Numbered from the stretch's first letter, positions 27,731-37,027 are shown. The stretch: DNA of 64,000 nt from Amphibacillus sediminis NBRC 103570 (GCF_001552275.1 NZ_BCQW01000004.1:122318-186317), one strand, 5' to 3'. Program-made: numbers and translations. The notes: generated by a model from the letters alone, not told the origin.

Positions 27731-29269
27731 ATGATTATGTCAGCAAAAACAAAAAGCACACCTTGGTTCGTCAAGGGCGATACAAATGGATTTTTTGGTT
27801 TATTTAGTAATGTTCTAACTAACTTTTTGGCAGCAATCGGCTTGCTAGCAGCCATTAATATGCCGAATGACATTATTTATGGCAGTATTGTGCCGGGTAC
27901 AGCTGTTGCGATTGGATTGGGCGGCATTATATTTGCTATTCAAACACGCCGTAAATCTATAGAAATTGGTAAATCAGATATGACCGCCTTACCCTACGGC
28001 CTTAGTGTCCCACACTACTTTATCGTTGCTTTTGGTGTTATGTTGCCTGTTTATGCTCAAACACAGGATTGGGTAATTGCTTGGTCGACTGGCATTGCTT
28101 GGAACTTAGTGCAAGGAATTATTATGACCTTAGGTGCATTTGTCGGACCATTTATTCAAAAGTACATTCCACGGGCAGCATTGCTGGGCTCATTAGCGGG
28201 TATTGCGTTAACCTTTATCGCAATGAATCCAATGGGCGCCATCTATAGTACACCATATATTGGGCTGCTAACGCTTGCTATTGTGTTAGGTGGTTGGATT
28301 GCGCACAAAAAACTACCGGGTAATATCCCTGCTGGTTTACTAGCAATTATTATCGGGATGTTACTGGCTTGGGTAACGGGTTATATGGACATAGCAAATG
28401 TTCAAGAAGCAGCAAGTGGATTTTCAATTTCGTTTCCGTCCTTGGCTTTGGGGCGTCTAATTGAAGGGTTCGCATATTTATCTCCATTTTTAGCAGCAGC
28501 TATCCCTTTAGCTATCTACGACTTTTTGGAAAGCTTAGATAATATCGAAAGTGCTGAAGTGGAAGGCGATAAATATCCAACAACATTAACCTTATTAATT
28601 CCAGGTTTATTAACAATGCTTGGTTCTACTTTGGGAAGTCCTTACCCGACTATTATTTATATTGGCCACCCTGGCTGGAAAAAGGCTGGAGCGCGGATCG
28701 GCTATTCATTAGCTACAGGTATAGGTGTAATGGTGATTGCATTTGTTGGTTTATTGCCAATCTTTATGTCTATTATTCCACTGGTTGCTTTATTACCTAT
28801 CTTAGTCTACATTGCAATGACAATAGGGACGCAAGCCTTCACAACAGCTGATCCAAAACATGTACCAGCAATGATCTTAGGCTTAATGCCATTTATTGCA
28901 AGCTATGTTATTTTGCAAATAGATAATGCTTTAAATGCAGCAGGAACAACCGCGGCTGAAGTTGGGTTTGAATTGCTCGGAGATAATGGTGTCTATTATG
29001 AAGGCTGGCAAACACTTGGTGCTTCAGATATTTTAGTTTCAATGCTATTGATTACTATTGTCATCTTTTTAATCGATAAGCAGTTTAATCGAGCAGCCAC
29101 TTATAGTTTAATCACAGCAGCACTCGCGTTTTTTGGATTTATTCATGCAGCAGAAATAGGTCTTGGTACAGGAAGTAGTGCTGCACTTGGGTATTTATCA
29201 ATGTCAATCGGGTTGTTTGCTTTTCACTATTATCGTCATCCAACAGAAAAAGACCAATTACCTCATTAG
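27731..29269 (+). CDS. NCS2 permease, AzgA-like (second copy)
   Basis: A 512-residue paralogue of the permease at 25538, with the same landmarks (TALPYGLSVPHYF; LESLDNIESAEVEGDKY; GSPYPTIIYIGHPGWKK). It begins 6 bases after the hydrolase stop, behind AAGGAGG, and so belongs to the same operon. The two copies differ throughout, so this is an old duplication, perhaps giving two related uptake specificities. No clear terminator follows. Confidence 0.82.
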   Translation: MIMSAKTKSTPWFVKGDTNGFFGLFSNVLTNFLAAIGLLAAINMPNDIIYGSIVPGTAVAIGLGGIIFAIQTRRKSIEIGKSDMTALPYGLSVPHYFIVAFGVMLPVYAQTQDWVIAWSTGIAWNLVQGIIMTLGAFVGPFIQKYIPRAALLGSLAGIALTFIAMNPMGAIYSTPYIGLLTLAIVLGGWIAHKKLPGNIPAGLLAIIIGMLLAWVTGYMDIANVQEAASGFSISFPSLALGRLIEGFAYLSPFLAAAIPLAIYDFLESLDNIESAEVEGDKYPTTLTLLIPGLLTMLGSTLGSPYPTIIYIGHPGWKKAGARIGYSLATGIGVMVIAFVGLLPIFMSIIPLVALLPILVYIAMTIGTQAFTTADPKHVPAMILGLMPFIASYVILQIDNALNAAGTTAAEVGFELLGDNGVYYEGWQTLGASDILVSMLLITIVIFLIDKQFNRAATYSLITAALAFFGFIHAAEIGLGTGSSAALGYLSMSIGLFAFHYYRHPTEKDQLPH

Positions 29270-29285
29270 ATTAGGAGGGGGAGGG

Positions 29286-29360
29286 ATGTACCTCGACATA
29301 ACTGATATTGACATTTACTTGAAGATGCTTACAAGGAAAGTAAATCGATTCTATTGTTAG
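29286..29360 (+). other. Short leaderless-looking ORF after the permease operon
   Basis: A 24-codon frame (MYLDITDIDIYLKML start) sits behind a very strong AGGAGGGGGAGGG site, 16 bases after the permease stop. It may be the surviving 5' end of a deleted fourth operon gene. No function can be proposed. Confidence 0.25.
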
Positions 29361-29396
29361 TGCACAGTTGATTCAATAGCGCCGTTAATATGATAA

Positions 29397-29498
29397 ATGA
29401 TAGATGAAATTTTTGATAATAAAGAAGTAGAGTATATTCACATTCATAACGCTAAACCAGGATGCTATAACTTCCTTGTTAAAAAGCGTGTAGAATGA
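29397..29498 (+). pseudogene. C-terminal remnant of a DUF1203-like protein
   Basis: The 33 readable residues end with YIHIHNAKPGCYNFLVKK, which resembles the conserved C-terminus of DUF1203 proteins. The upstream part of the gene is absent. The rest of 29361-29800 contains no other supported gene; an imperfect CCGG/CGCG hairpin with a T-run lies near 29740-29790. Confidence 0.45.
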
Positions 29499-29801
29499 TA
29501 TTTATAATTCGCCTACTGTGTGTTCTCAAATAATAGCTGCTGAACTAGCAATGACTTCTGTCCATTTTAAATTATAGATACTGAACGGACAAGCACCGAT
29601 GAACCATAGATATTCATCTATCTAAGGATCTGAATTCCAGAGGAAAGTTTGGAATTGATCGGGAATTGCTCAAAGAAAACTTCGTCTTGTGGTCAATTAA
29701 ATGGTGTGTTCTAGGTAGTGGATAAGCATTTCCAATTCAAATCCGGTTTTCGCGGAAATAAACGTTCGCGCTTTCCGGGTTTTTTAGTCTGAAAATATAA
29801 G

Positions 29802-29850
29802 TTGACTGGACACCAATTAGTGTCGTATAATTAGGACACTAATTGGTGTC
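29802..29850 (+). promoter_or_regulatory. Promoter with two mirrored ArsR operators
   Basis: TTGACT (29802-29807) and TATAAT (29826-29831) are 18 bases apart. The spacer is filled by GACACCAATTAGTGTC (29809-29824). Its exact reverse complement, GACACTAATTGGTGTC, follows at 29835-29850. Bound repressor would block RNA polymerase, so the downstream arsR-type gene is very likely self-repressed. Confidence 0.82.
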
Positions 29851-29873
29851 TAATTATAGAAGGAGGGAGGATT

Positions 29874-30194
29874 TTGAATAATACTGACCAAAAGCATGAT
29901 GTTTTTGTAGCTATTGCCGATCCAACCAGACGTAAATTAATCCGTTTGTTGGCAGGTGCAGAAGAGTTACCTCTTCATGAACTGACTGCACAATTTAAAA
30001 TAGGTCGTACGGCAGTTTCTAAACATTTGACTATCCTTAAAGATGCGGATTTAGTAACTAACCGTAAAATGGGGAGAGAAACAAGGTATCGTCTAAATCC
30101 AGCTCCGTTAGAGGAAGTGAAAGATTGGTTATCCTATTATGAGAAGTTTTGGAATGAAAGAGCGGCTTTACTAAAGAATATTTTGGAGGAATAG
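29874..30194 (+). CDS. ArsR family repressor
   Basis: A 106-residue winged helix of the ArsR type (RRKLIRLLAGAEELPLHELTAQF; RTAVSKHLTILKDADLV), with no metal-binding cysteine pair. The start is TTG 29874 behind AGGAGGGAGG. ArsR proteins paired with AHSA1/SRPBCC genes are common in Bacillaceae and usually self-repress. The next gene starts 3 bases after its stop. The signal is unknown. Confidence 0.85.
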   Translation: MNNTDQKHDVFVAIADPTRRKLIRLLAGAEELPLHELTAQFKIGRTAVSKHLTILKDADLVTNRKMGRETRYRLNPAPLEEVKDWLSYYEKFWNERAALLKNILEE

Positions 30195-30197
30195 ATA

Positions 30198-30587
30198 ATG
30201 GCAGATTTATCATTAAATTTTCAATTTAAGCAACCAATCAATAAGGTATGGGACGCCTTAACAAATTCAGATACACTTGCAAAATGGGTAATGGAAAACA
30301 ATTTTAAACCAATAGTAGGTTACAAATGTCAGTTTCGAAATCAGGAAATCGATTTGATTGTAGATAGTGAAGTATTGGTCGTGGACAAACCTAACAAGTT
30401 ATCTTATACATGGGTAGGTGGCCCAATAAATACTGTAGTCACTTGGACGTTAAAACAAGAGGGTGAAACAACCTACTTACATCTTGAACAATCCGGATTT
30501 GAAAAAGAAAATCAAGCGTTCAATGGTGCAAAATATGGTTGGGCTCATATGGTAGACACCCTTAAGAAAGAGTTAGAGGAAATATAA
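30198..30587 (+). CDS. SRPBCC (AHSA1-like) domain protein
   Basis: The 129 residues form one START-like beta-barrel of the AHSA1 kind (FKQPINKVWDALTNSDTLAKW at the front, a WAHMVDTLKKELEE helix at the end). Such proteins bind a hydrophobic ligand in a deep cavity. It is cotranscribed with the ArsR gene and overlaps its control, so it may bind the compound that releases the repressor. Ligand unknown. Confidence 0.82.
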   Translation: MADLSLNFQFKQPINKVWDALTNSDTLAKWVMENNFKPIVGYKCQFRNQEIDLIVDSEVLVVDKPNKLSYTWVGGPINTVVTWTLKQEGETTYLHLEQSGFEKENQAFNGAKYGWAHMVDTLKKELEEI

Positions 30588-30720
30588 GATAACCAAACCC
30601 TTTGAAGTATTTAGTATTACGCGAACGTATAGAAAACTGTAAATAGCTCCGGATTTTTTTGATTATATCTAGAGGTTTAAGAAACTTAATGAAAGTGACA
30701 TTAATATTGGAGGGTATGAC

Positions 30721-31092
30721 ATGGATGTTTTTGTTGAATATTTAGCGGGAATCGATGACCCGTTTCACCGAGAAAGAACAGAAGAAGTGTTTACATGGAT
30801 AATGACTAAATATCCACATTTACAAAAGGAAATTAAATGGAAGCAACCAATGTTTACCGATCATGGCACATATATTATTGGCTTTAGCGTATCTAAAAAG
30901 CACTTAGCTGTCGCTCCTGAAAGTGTAGCGATTACTCATGTAGAGAATGGTATATTGAAGGCTGGCTATGACTACACAAAGGAGTTAATCCGTATCCCTT
31001 GGAAAAGTCCAGTTGACTATGACCTACTTGAGAAAATGATTGACTTTAATATTAAAGATAAGTTGGATTGTACGACCTTTTGGAGGAAATAG
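30721..31092 (+). CDS. DUF1801 protein (YdhG-like, iron-chaperone fold)
   Basis: A 123-residue DUF1801/YdhG-type protein, similar in fold to frataxin-like Fra proteins (RTEEVFTWIMTKYPHLQKEIKWKQPMF; HLAVAPE; LIRIPWKSPVDYDLL). Its Bacillus relatives have been linked to iron delivery for heme or Fe-S assembly. It has a GGAGGG site and stands 133 bases after the SRPBCC gene, possibly in the same unit. A chaperone role is inferred from the family. Confidence 0.7.
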   Translation: MDVFVEYLAGIDDPFHRERTEEVFTWIMTKYPHLQKEIKWKQPMFTDHGTYIIGFSVSKKHLAVAPESVAITHVENGILKAGYDYTKELIRIPWKSPVDYDLLEKMIDFNIKDKLDCTTFWRK

Positions 31093-31144
31093 CCCCGATA
31101 AAACTTTACAAGGGCTATAAAAGAAGCTAAAAAGGAGTAGTAAA

Positions 31145-31852
31145 ATGAGCTTTTTACAGGATACATTATCAATATTTAAAAAGAGAGAGCTAATGCTTAT
31201 AGAAGGCTACAAAGAATCAGAAGATGTTTATACTTTCCTATTTGAAAAAGAGGATAATTTAAGCTGGAAAGCTGGACAACATGGTTTGTTTACGATTACT
31301 CATAAGAAAATAAAAAACAATACACGAGCATTGACTGTGGCATCAGCCCCCACAGAAGATACGGTTAGAATTACGATGCGCATTAGTGCAAATCCAAGTG
31401 AGTTTAAACAAGCCATGTTAGAACTGGAACCGGGAATGAAAGTAAAAATGGCCGGGCCTGTAGGGTCATTTTATCTAAAAAATAACAGTCCTACTCTTCT
31501 GATTGCAGGTGGAATTGGAATCACACCTTTTCGATCAATCATGAAACAAATCGTGGCGGAAGGAAATGGGATCGAGCAGCCAATACATCTACTCTATCTG
31601 GATCGTAAACAGTCATATTTATTCAAAGATGAACTTGACGCAATCGCAAATAGTCCCTCTATAAGTGTAACTTACCTTGAATCAAGGGATGAGTTATATC
31701 AGGAGATAGATACGTTTACCACCTTAAGTGAGAATACTGGTAAATACTTGATAGCAGGACCGAAGTCAATGGTAGATTCGATTACAGCCTATTTAAAAAA
31801 TAAAAATATTCCAAAACAGAAGATTAAAAAAGATGCCTTTTACGGGTATTAG
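31145..31852 (+). CDS. FAD/NAD(P)-binding oxidoreductase (ferredoxin reductase-like)
   Basis: A 235-residue, two-domain reductase. An FAD-binding barrel (WKAGQHGLFTI, then TRALTVASAP in place of RxYS) is followed by an NAD(P)-binding domain beginning LLIAGGIGITPFRSIM. There is no Fe-S domain or globin. It would pass electrons from NAD(P)H to a separate partner. A GGAG site precedes the ATG. The electron acceptor is not evident from neighbours. Confidence 0.8.
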   Translation: MSFLQDTLSIFKKRELMLIEGYKESEDVYTFLFEKEDNLSWKAGQHGLFTITHKKIKNNTRALTVASAPTEDTVRITMRISANPSEFKQAMLELEPGMKVKMAGPVGSFYLKNNSPTLLIAGGIGITPFRSIMKQIVAEGNGIEQPIHLLYLDRKQSYLFKDELDAIANSPSISVTYLESRDELYQEIDTFTTLSENTGKYLIAGPKSMVDSITAYLKNKNIPKQKIKKDAFYGY

Positions 31853-32661
31853 TTTACTCATCAAAATTAGCAAATGATAATAGATGGATAATTACGAAAA
31901 AACTAAGTTAGGGATTTGGTAAGACTAATTACTCGTGCAAGATAGAAAAACATTGAACACATAGAGGCTTATCATTTTATCAACTACTACTTAACATAAA
32001 TTAAACTAAAGTAAGAAAGGATAGTGGATAGTAGTTTAGATGAAGAAAAGTGAAAACGTAGCGGTATTATCGTGACTATACCCATGCCTTATCCAACGGT
32101 GTGCCTCTGCTGTTAGTACATTAGAGAAAGCAAGGAAAAAATAGTGAGCAGATAACGATGCCCTCAACCTCTATTCAATAGAATGTTCAATCAACTATCA
32201 GTTTAAATTTCGGTCTGGAACAAATAGTGTTTCAGTCTTTTTCTTTTTGTCCAATATCCTTTTATCCCTTACCACAGTTGTTGCATTCGTGTCAAATACC
32301 TCTCTCGTAAGCCTCATTACTATATCAATCTGATGGAGTTTCAGTCACTATACGTGTGATGTCTACACACAAAAGTCATTGCACTGCTAATCTTTTCTCT
32401 TAATTATTTCCTCTCGCACGGTATGAACTCCGTAATATTTTGTAAATCCAGAAGGGTGAATAACTGGGAATCAGCCGACTTAGTTCCATTGCTTTCAAGA
32501 GCAAAAGAGTAGATAAAACTTTCTGGTAAGTGAAAATTGGTGTCATAATTTGCGGAAAATAATTAGTAGTGTGAAAGATCATCATTTACAAATAAAAAAA
32601 GATTATTTTACAACATAATGATATAATAAGTAAAAAAAGTTAGTTTTAAGGAGTTGCATTA
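31853..32661. other. Long gap with no supported gene
   Basis: About 800 bases of AT-rich DNA. Two short minus-strand frames are open (32400-32585, and one of about 39 codons ending near 32203 with KKKKTETLFVPDRNLN). Neither has a recognised family or a convincing ribosome binding site. The gap probably holds worn-out gene remains. A TATAAT-like box near 32620-32630 may serve the following surface-protein gene. Confidence 0.3.
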
Positions 32662-34914
32662 ATGAATAGGATTTTATCTAGTATTATTATTTTCTGTCTA
32701 CTTTTTTCCTTGTATTTTCCTACAGTCATGAAAGCTAGTACTGAAACGATTTCTGATCTAAACCCTGGTGATCTCGTCACGTATAGCGATAGAGAGTGGG
32801 TCTATTTGCAATCCATGGCTAGTCAGCCGCAAGGTTTGTTCATGAGGACAGACAGCGAAATCAGCAGACACTATTACAATTCGGGGAGCCCAGTTAATGT
32901 AAATACGAGCTTTGATCTGAATGATCCACTAACTGTTGCTAATTGGCTAAATGTCACATATCTCAACCAATTAAGCAATACAGATTGGATACAGACAAGC
33001 ACGTGGGGGGGAGCCTCAGCAAAAATAGGGCTACCTAGTCGTGATGAGGCAGAATTAAATGAAACGATCATCTTAAATCGGTTAAATCCCGCTCATGATT
33101 ATTACACTCTGACAGCCGCTTCGGATTATGACATCAATATTATAAATGTACGATCTCGTAATATTAGAAATTGGTTAATTTCCGCCGTAGATGCTACAGT
33201 AGGGTTTACACCAGCTGTGGTCGCCCCGGCGATCTATTTGCATCCTGATTTGTATGTCTACGAAGGTCAGGTCGTTTCATGTATCCCACCCGAAATAGAG
33301 ATGACACCAGCTGATGCCGATGAAAGTTGGAAGCAGAATGTCTCGGCAATATTACAAGGTGGGTCTTGTTACAATGGAGCAGGCAACGCTGAATACCGCA
33401 TCCAAACACCTGATGGAAATTGGAGCGCTTGGGCGAATTTTACAAATGTTATCGAATTTGATCAAGAAGGTCGTTATGTGCTACAAAGCCGGATGTCTGA
33501 AGAAGGGAGCGGTGTTCGGAATGTGCATATATGGATTGACCAAACAGCACCAACGATTGATTTGAGTGCTGCCCCGTCGACATGGACTAATCAAGATGTG
33601 ACGATCACTGCGAACGTTACAGATAATGGGGCAATCGATACGAAAAAATGGGCGGAGGGCTCTCAAACAGAAGCATGGTTTTTAAATGATGATAATGGAA
33701 CGGTTTTTGCTGGTAATACCATTACTGTCTCAGAGAATGGTACATACAGTGTTTTTGCCAGTGACGAAGCAGGGAATACGGCCGTAGCTACGATAGAAAT
33801 CAGTCATATTGATAAGGACAAACCAGTGATGACGCTTAAAGGAGAACCATCGATATCCCTTGAACGTGGAAGTACATTCGTCGATCCCGGAGCTACTGCG
33901 AATGATGCTGTGGATGGGGATCTTTCGAGCTCAATTATGGTAGCTGGTGTCTTAGATACGGAAGTACCAGGTAAGTACACGCTCACCTATTCAGTAAGCG
34001 ATAGAGCAGGAAACAAAACAATTCTTGAGCGGGATGTCCGTGTGGTTGACATTTTGGGCGTGCAGCTGAATACAGAATCTAAGCAATGGTCTGTTGGTGA
34101 TACGCATGTTCTTGAGGCGAATCCGATATATGAAGATGGTGTGATACCAGATATAACGACACATTCGTTCTCATATACGAGTAGTGATGAGACGATTGCG
34201 ACTGTGGATGAGGCTGGAAAGATTACCTTTCATGCCGATGGGAATGTTCAAATCTCTGCTAGCTACGGACCTGTACAAGAAACTGCCACTTTCCACGTTG
34301 AAGAAGCTACTATAAGCTTGAATGAAGATAAAGTTGTATTACCTGGACTAACTTACCGCATTGTTGGTCTTGATGTTGGAGATGTATGGTTACGTATGCC
34401 GGCGAGCTTACCATCAGGTACACGTTTACGTATTGAGGAATATGCGGGACCTAAACAAGAAGGACTTAGAAATGTTGGCCCCGCCTTATCCTTTCATTTT
34501 TCATATGGGGATGGGATAGGTCCTGACGAATCGGATCCTTTTACTCTGACCTTTTCTTATGAGGAAAGTGTAGATTCAGATCGTGTGGCAATTTATTATT
34601 TACAGAACGGTAAATGGGATTACCGGGGCGGTACAGTGAATGCAGAACAGCAAACCATTACATTAGACGTTCCTCATTTTTCGACGTATGGGGTTTTTGT
34701 CGAAACAACAGCAGGAGTGGATTTCATAGACGATGATGATAGTGAACAAGATATGCAGGAAAAGGTTATCGATATAACAGAAGCTGGAAAACAACTGCCG
34801 AATACAGCATCCTCGCATTTTAATCTGCTTACTGCCGGTTTGTTGTTACTGGTAAGTGGCGGTATCCTTTTGTTTTATCATTACACAGCACGAAGAAGAC
34901 AACAGGCTAAATGA
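32662..34914 (+). CDS. LPNTA-anchored surface protein with Ig-like domains
   Basis: The 750 residues begin with a signal peptide (about 1-26). An N-terminal unrecognised domain (30-215) follows. Ig-like modules come next, including a DUF5011-type repeat (about 390-465, FVDPGATANDAVDGDL) and a Big_2-like stretch (475-550, YTSSDETIATVDEAG). A sorting signal closes the protein: LPNTASS near residue 714, a hydrophobic helix and a Lys/Arg tail. Sortases would link it to peptidoglycan after cutting at Thr. LPNTA is typical of class D sortase substrates. Its binding partner is unknown. Confidence 0.8.
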   Translation: MNRILSSIIIFCLLFSLYFPTVMKASTETISDLNPGDLVTYSDREWVYLQSMASQPQGLFMRTDSEISRHYYNSGSPVNVNTSFDLNDPLTVANWLNVTYLNQLSNTDWIQTSTWGGASAKIGLPSRDEAELNETIILNRLNPAHDYYTLTAASDYDINIINVRSRNIRNWLISAVDATVGFTPAVVAPAIYLHPDLYVYEGQVVSCIPPEIEMTPADADESWKQNVSAILQGGSCYNGAGNAEYRIQTPDGNWSAWANFTNVIEFDQEGRYVLQSRMSEEGSGVRNVHIWIDQTAPTIDLSAAPSTWTNQDVTITANVTDNGAIDTKKWAEGSQTEAWFLNDDNGTVFAGNTITVSENGTYSVFASDEAGNTAVATIEISHIDKDKPVMTLKGEPSISLERGSTFVDPGATANDAVDGDLSSSIMVAGVLDTEVPGKYTLTYSVSDRAGNKTILERDVRVVDILGVQLNTESKQWSVGDTHVLEANPIYEDGVIPDITTHSFSYTSSDETIATVDEAGKITFHADGNVQISASYGPVQETATFHVEEATISLNEDKVVLPGLTYRIVGLDVGDVWLRMPASLPSGTRLRIEEYAGPKQEGLRNVGPALSFHFSYGDGIGPDESDPFTLTFSYEESVDSDRVAIYYLQNGKWDYRGGTVNAEQQTITLDVPHFSTYGVFVETTAGVDFIDDDDSEQDMQEKVIDITEAGKQLPNTASSHFNLLTAGLLLLVSGGILLFYHYTARRRQQAK

Positions 34915-35069
34915 TAGGGTTCAGAGGTATTTTAATAGAAGAAAGCTTAAAAATAAGGCATAATGCTTGAAGAACTTCTTTTTACCTTCTTCAGTAGTCC
35001 TTGAAGATAGTGGTAAAATCCTTTTCATTTCTTTTTTTATGGACGGTCGAAATTAAATATCACCAACAT

Positions 35070-35114
35070 TAACATCCCCTTACAACGAGTCAAGAGTTGT
35101 GTAAGGGGATGTTA
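35070..35114. terminator. Strong hairpin downstream of the LPNTA protein
   Basis: Perfect arms of 14-15 bases (35070-35084 and 35100-35114, AACATCCCCTTACA with TGTAAGGGGATGTT) lie between convergent genes. No long T-run follows, so it may act as a two-way terminator or only stabilise the RNA. Confidence 0.6.
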
Positions 35115-35188
35115 TATTTCACCGATCCATCAGAACTATAATAGGTGAGTTGAGTATAGGATTTACCTCAACAAAGAGCTTGTACCGT

Positions 35189-35397
35189 TTATTTTAATCC
35201 CTCTTTAATTTGACGCCTTTTATTTACAAATAATAAAGCGACACCAATAGTTAGCAAGGCTATACTTATTAGCATGTAATTATACATAGAAGTTGCTGTA
35301 TTTGGGAGATGTTATCCATTATCATCAGTATCTTCTTCGATCGAATCATTAGATCCAGACAGGTTCCCTGATTTACTATTCCCACCTTCAATTCACC
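35189..35397 (-). pseudogene. C-terminal end of a second LPNTA surface protein
   Basis: On the minus strand the frame reads a Gly/Ser/Asp-rich linker (GNSKSGNLSGSNDSIEED), a TAA stop, then HLPNTATSMYN, a hydrophobic helix and NKRRQIKEGLK. This is a complete cell-wall sorting signal whose host protein has been lost and which is separated from its linker by a nonsense codon. It faces the intact LPNTA gene tail to tail. The rest of 34915-35188 shows no gene beyond the hairpin at 35070-35114. Confidence 0.75.
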
Positions 35398-35913
35398 GTA
35401 AACTTTAAAGAAGTTAATGAAAGCTTAGATATTTAGAAAATTACTGCCGAATTTAACAGGTATAAAGAATTAGCTCGCAAATTGGCTATTCTCTATTGTA
35501 GCTTACCAGATTGTGTTGCCGCATAACAAAAGAACTTCTTGAGAAATTGCATTGACGTCCATCTCCGTCAATAAAGCCGATAACTCTCATATTATGTGTC
35601 GAAACCCTAGTATTCTATTTAATGGAGGAGGTTATTTACCTCTAATCGCTTAAATATCATTTTAAAAATTTATAACTTTTTAAATATTTGACATTAATGG
35701 TTTTTAATTTATATATTGACAATATTTTGTTATTTATGTTAGATTTCTATTAAATAATTATATTTTTTACTATTATTACAATGTCATTTTTTATTACGCC
35801 TTAAACTTCTCATCTTTCATAAGACATTTCAGATTTTACTTGTATAGTAATTTATTGTTATATAAATTTTCTGAATATTACACCAATTACTTCTATATAA
35901 GGAGATTCTCTTT
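35398..35913. other. AT-rich gap before the bacteriocin locus
   Basis: No intact gene is visible. A fragment near 35405-35525 reads KITAEFNRYKELARKLAILY with stops, an unidentified remnant. From about 35650 on the DNA is extremely AT-rich, as is often seen at bacteriocin promoters. An AAGGAG site leads into the next gene. Confidence 0.3.
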
Positions 35914-36120
35914 ATGTTGAAAAAGTATCACGTTGTAAAACAGCATGATAAAAAAGACTGTGGGGCCATGTACTTTTTCTTGCATGATTTGACAGATAAT
36001 ATTATAACGAGCACGTGTCAATTGTTGAAGAGCAACGAATTGTTCCACTTATACAATCGACATCGGCAAATGACTAAGCGGAAAAAAAGCGATAATATAT
36101 ACGAGGAGTTTTGTATATGA
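35914..36120 (+). pseudogene. Bacteriocin exporter C39 peptidase N-terminus, truncated
   Basis: The first 18 residues (MLKKYHVVKQHDKKDCGA) carry the catalytic-Cys box QxDxxDCGA of C39 peptidases. These form the first domain of ABC exporters that cut double-glycine leaders and secrete bacteriocins. The next 50 residues no longer match, and no His/Asp, membrane or ATPase domain follows. A fused remnant of 68 residues is translated from a good AAGGAG site and overlaps the next ORF (ATGA). It probably cannot process peptides by itself. Confidence 0.65.
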
Positions 36121-36287
36121 AAAACAACTTTTATAAACTAGGTATTTTTTTTGCTTTGTATTTTGTCTTGTTTACATTAACAGTTTACTTATTTAAAATT
36201 ATTAACTTAAATAATATTTTTTTACAATCTTTTATAACTGGATTTATTACTTTATCTTTTTCTGACAAAATTTCAAAATTAAAGTAA
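36117..36287 (+). CDS. Small membrane protein in the bacteriocin locus
   Basis: A 56-residue protein with two hydrophobic helices (LGIFFALYFVLFTLTVYLF; IFLQSFITGFITLSF) and a short basic tail. It starts within the stop of the C39 remnant (ATGA overlap), with GAGGAG upstream. Size and topology fit small immunity or accessory proteins of class II bacteriocin loci. That role is inferred from place and shape. Confidence 0.5.
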   Translation: MKNNFYKLGIFFALYFVLFTLTVYLFKIINLNNIFLQSFITGFITLSFSDKISKLK

Positions 36288-36397
36288 TAACAGGCGTCTT
36301 GTGAAATCTAAGATAGTAAACTATATCGAGATATTTGCAAATTGACATGGCGCCTTGCCTTAATATAAATATTCAAAAAATAGGAAGGTGTAATGTT

Positions 36398-36630
36398 ATG
36401 GAGATGCTAGGAATTCAAAGTTTCAATCTATTAATAAAGTAGAATTGGAAGCGATTAATGGCGGAAGTACTTGTGAATGGAAGATGCTTTTTATTAGCAC
36501 AGGAGCTTCAATGGGGTATGGAGCAGCTATAGGATCAGTTTTTCCTGTAGCCGGAAATATAGTGGGTGGTCTTGTTGGACTAGGATTGGGGACAGTTGGT
36601 CTATTAGGATGTGGAAGACATGGTAAATAA
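36398..36630 (+). pseudogene. Class II bacteriocin precursor, leader frameshifted
   Basis: The frame ending at 36630 contains a textbook double-glycine leader end (KFQSINKVELEAINGG). A 54-residue mature peptide follows: STCEWKML, then a Gly/Ala/Val-rich stretch with GxxxG-like spacing and a second Cys in LLGCGRHGK. The ATG at 36398, behind AGGAAGG, is in another frame; one base added near 36412 would join them into a 23-residue leader. TTG 36445 is the only start in frame. Mature peptides of this kind form pores in related bacteria; a disulfide Cys3-Cys49 is possible. Confidence 0.68.
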
Positions 36631-36916
36631 AAAGACTAAGAACAGAAATATTACGTTTAGACAATCTATAAAGTACTTGATTAGTGGAACTGTATTTTCT
36701 TTATTAGGTGCAGTGCTTGGAACACTATTTGTTGACAGTAATATAAATATTACCTTTGTTTTACTATTTGCAGCAGTTGCGATACTTTGCTTTATTAGCT
36801 CCTATCGAATAGTAGTGGGCTCATTTGGTGAAACATCGCTAAAAACATTAATACTAAAAATTTTACCATTATATTGTTTGGTTGGTTTCATTATTGGGTT
36901 TTTAATATATCGATAG
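36620..36916 (+). CDS. Probable bacteriocin immunity membrane protein
   Basis: About 98 residues with three to four hydrophobic helices after a basic N-terminus (NKKTKNRNITFRQSIKYL). It overlaps the end of the bacteriocin gene, starting at ATG 36620 (or GTG 36611), so both are translated together. Immunity proteins of class II bacteriocins are typically small, basic membrane proteins in exactly this position. The assignment rests on context; there is no diagnostic motif. Confidence 0.6.
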   Translation: MVNKKTKNRNITFRQSIKYLISGTVFSLLGAVLGTLFVDSNINITFVLLFAAVAILCFISSYRIVVGSFGETSLKTLILKILPLYCLVGFIIGFLIYR

Positions 36917-37027
36917 TTAATACATTAAAGTCAAGATATTGTATAAACACTTGATCTAAGCAGCCCCAAAAAATAAAGCACCTACTCAATCTACTGATTT
37001 AAAAATGAAATAGGGGATGAATGTTTA

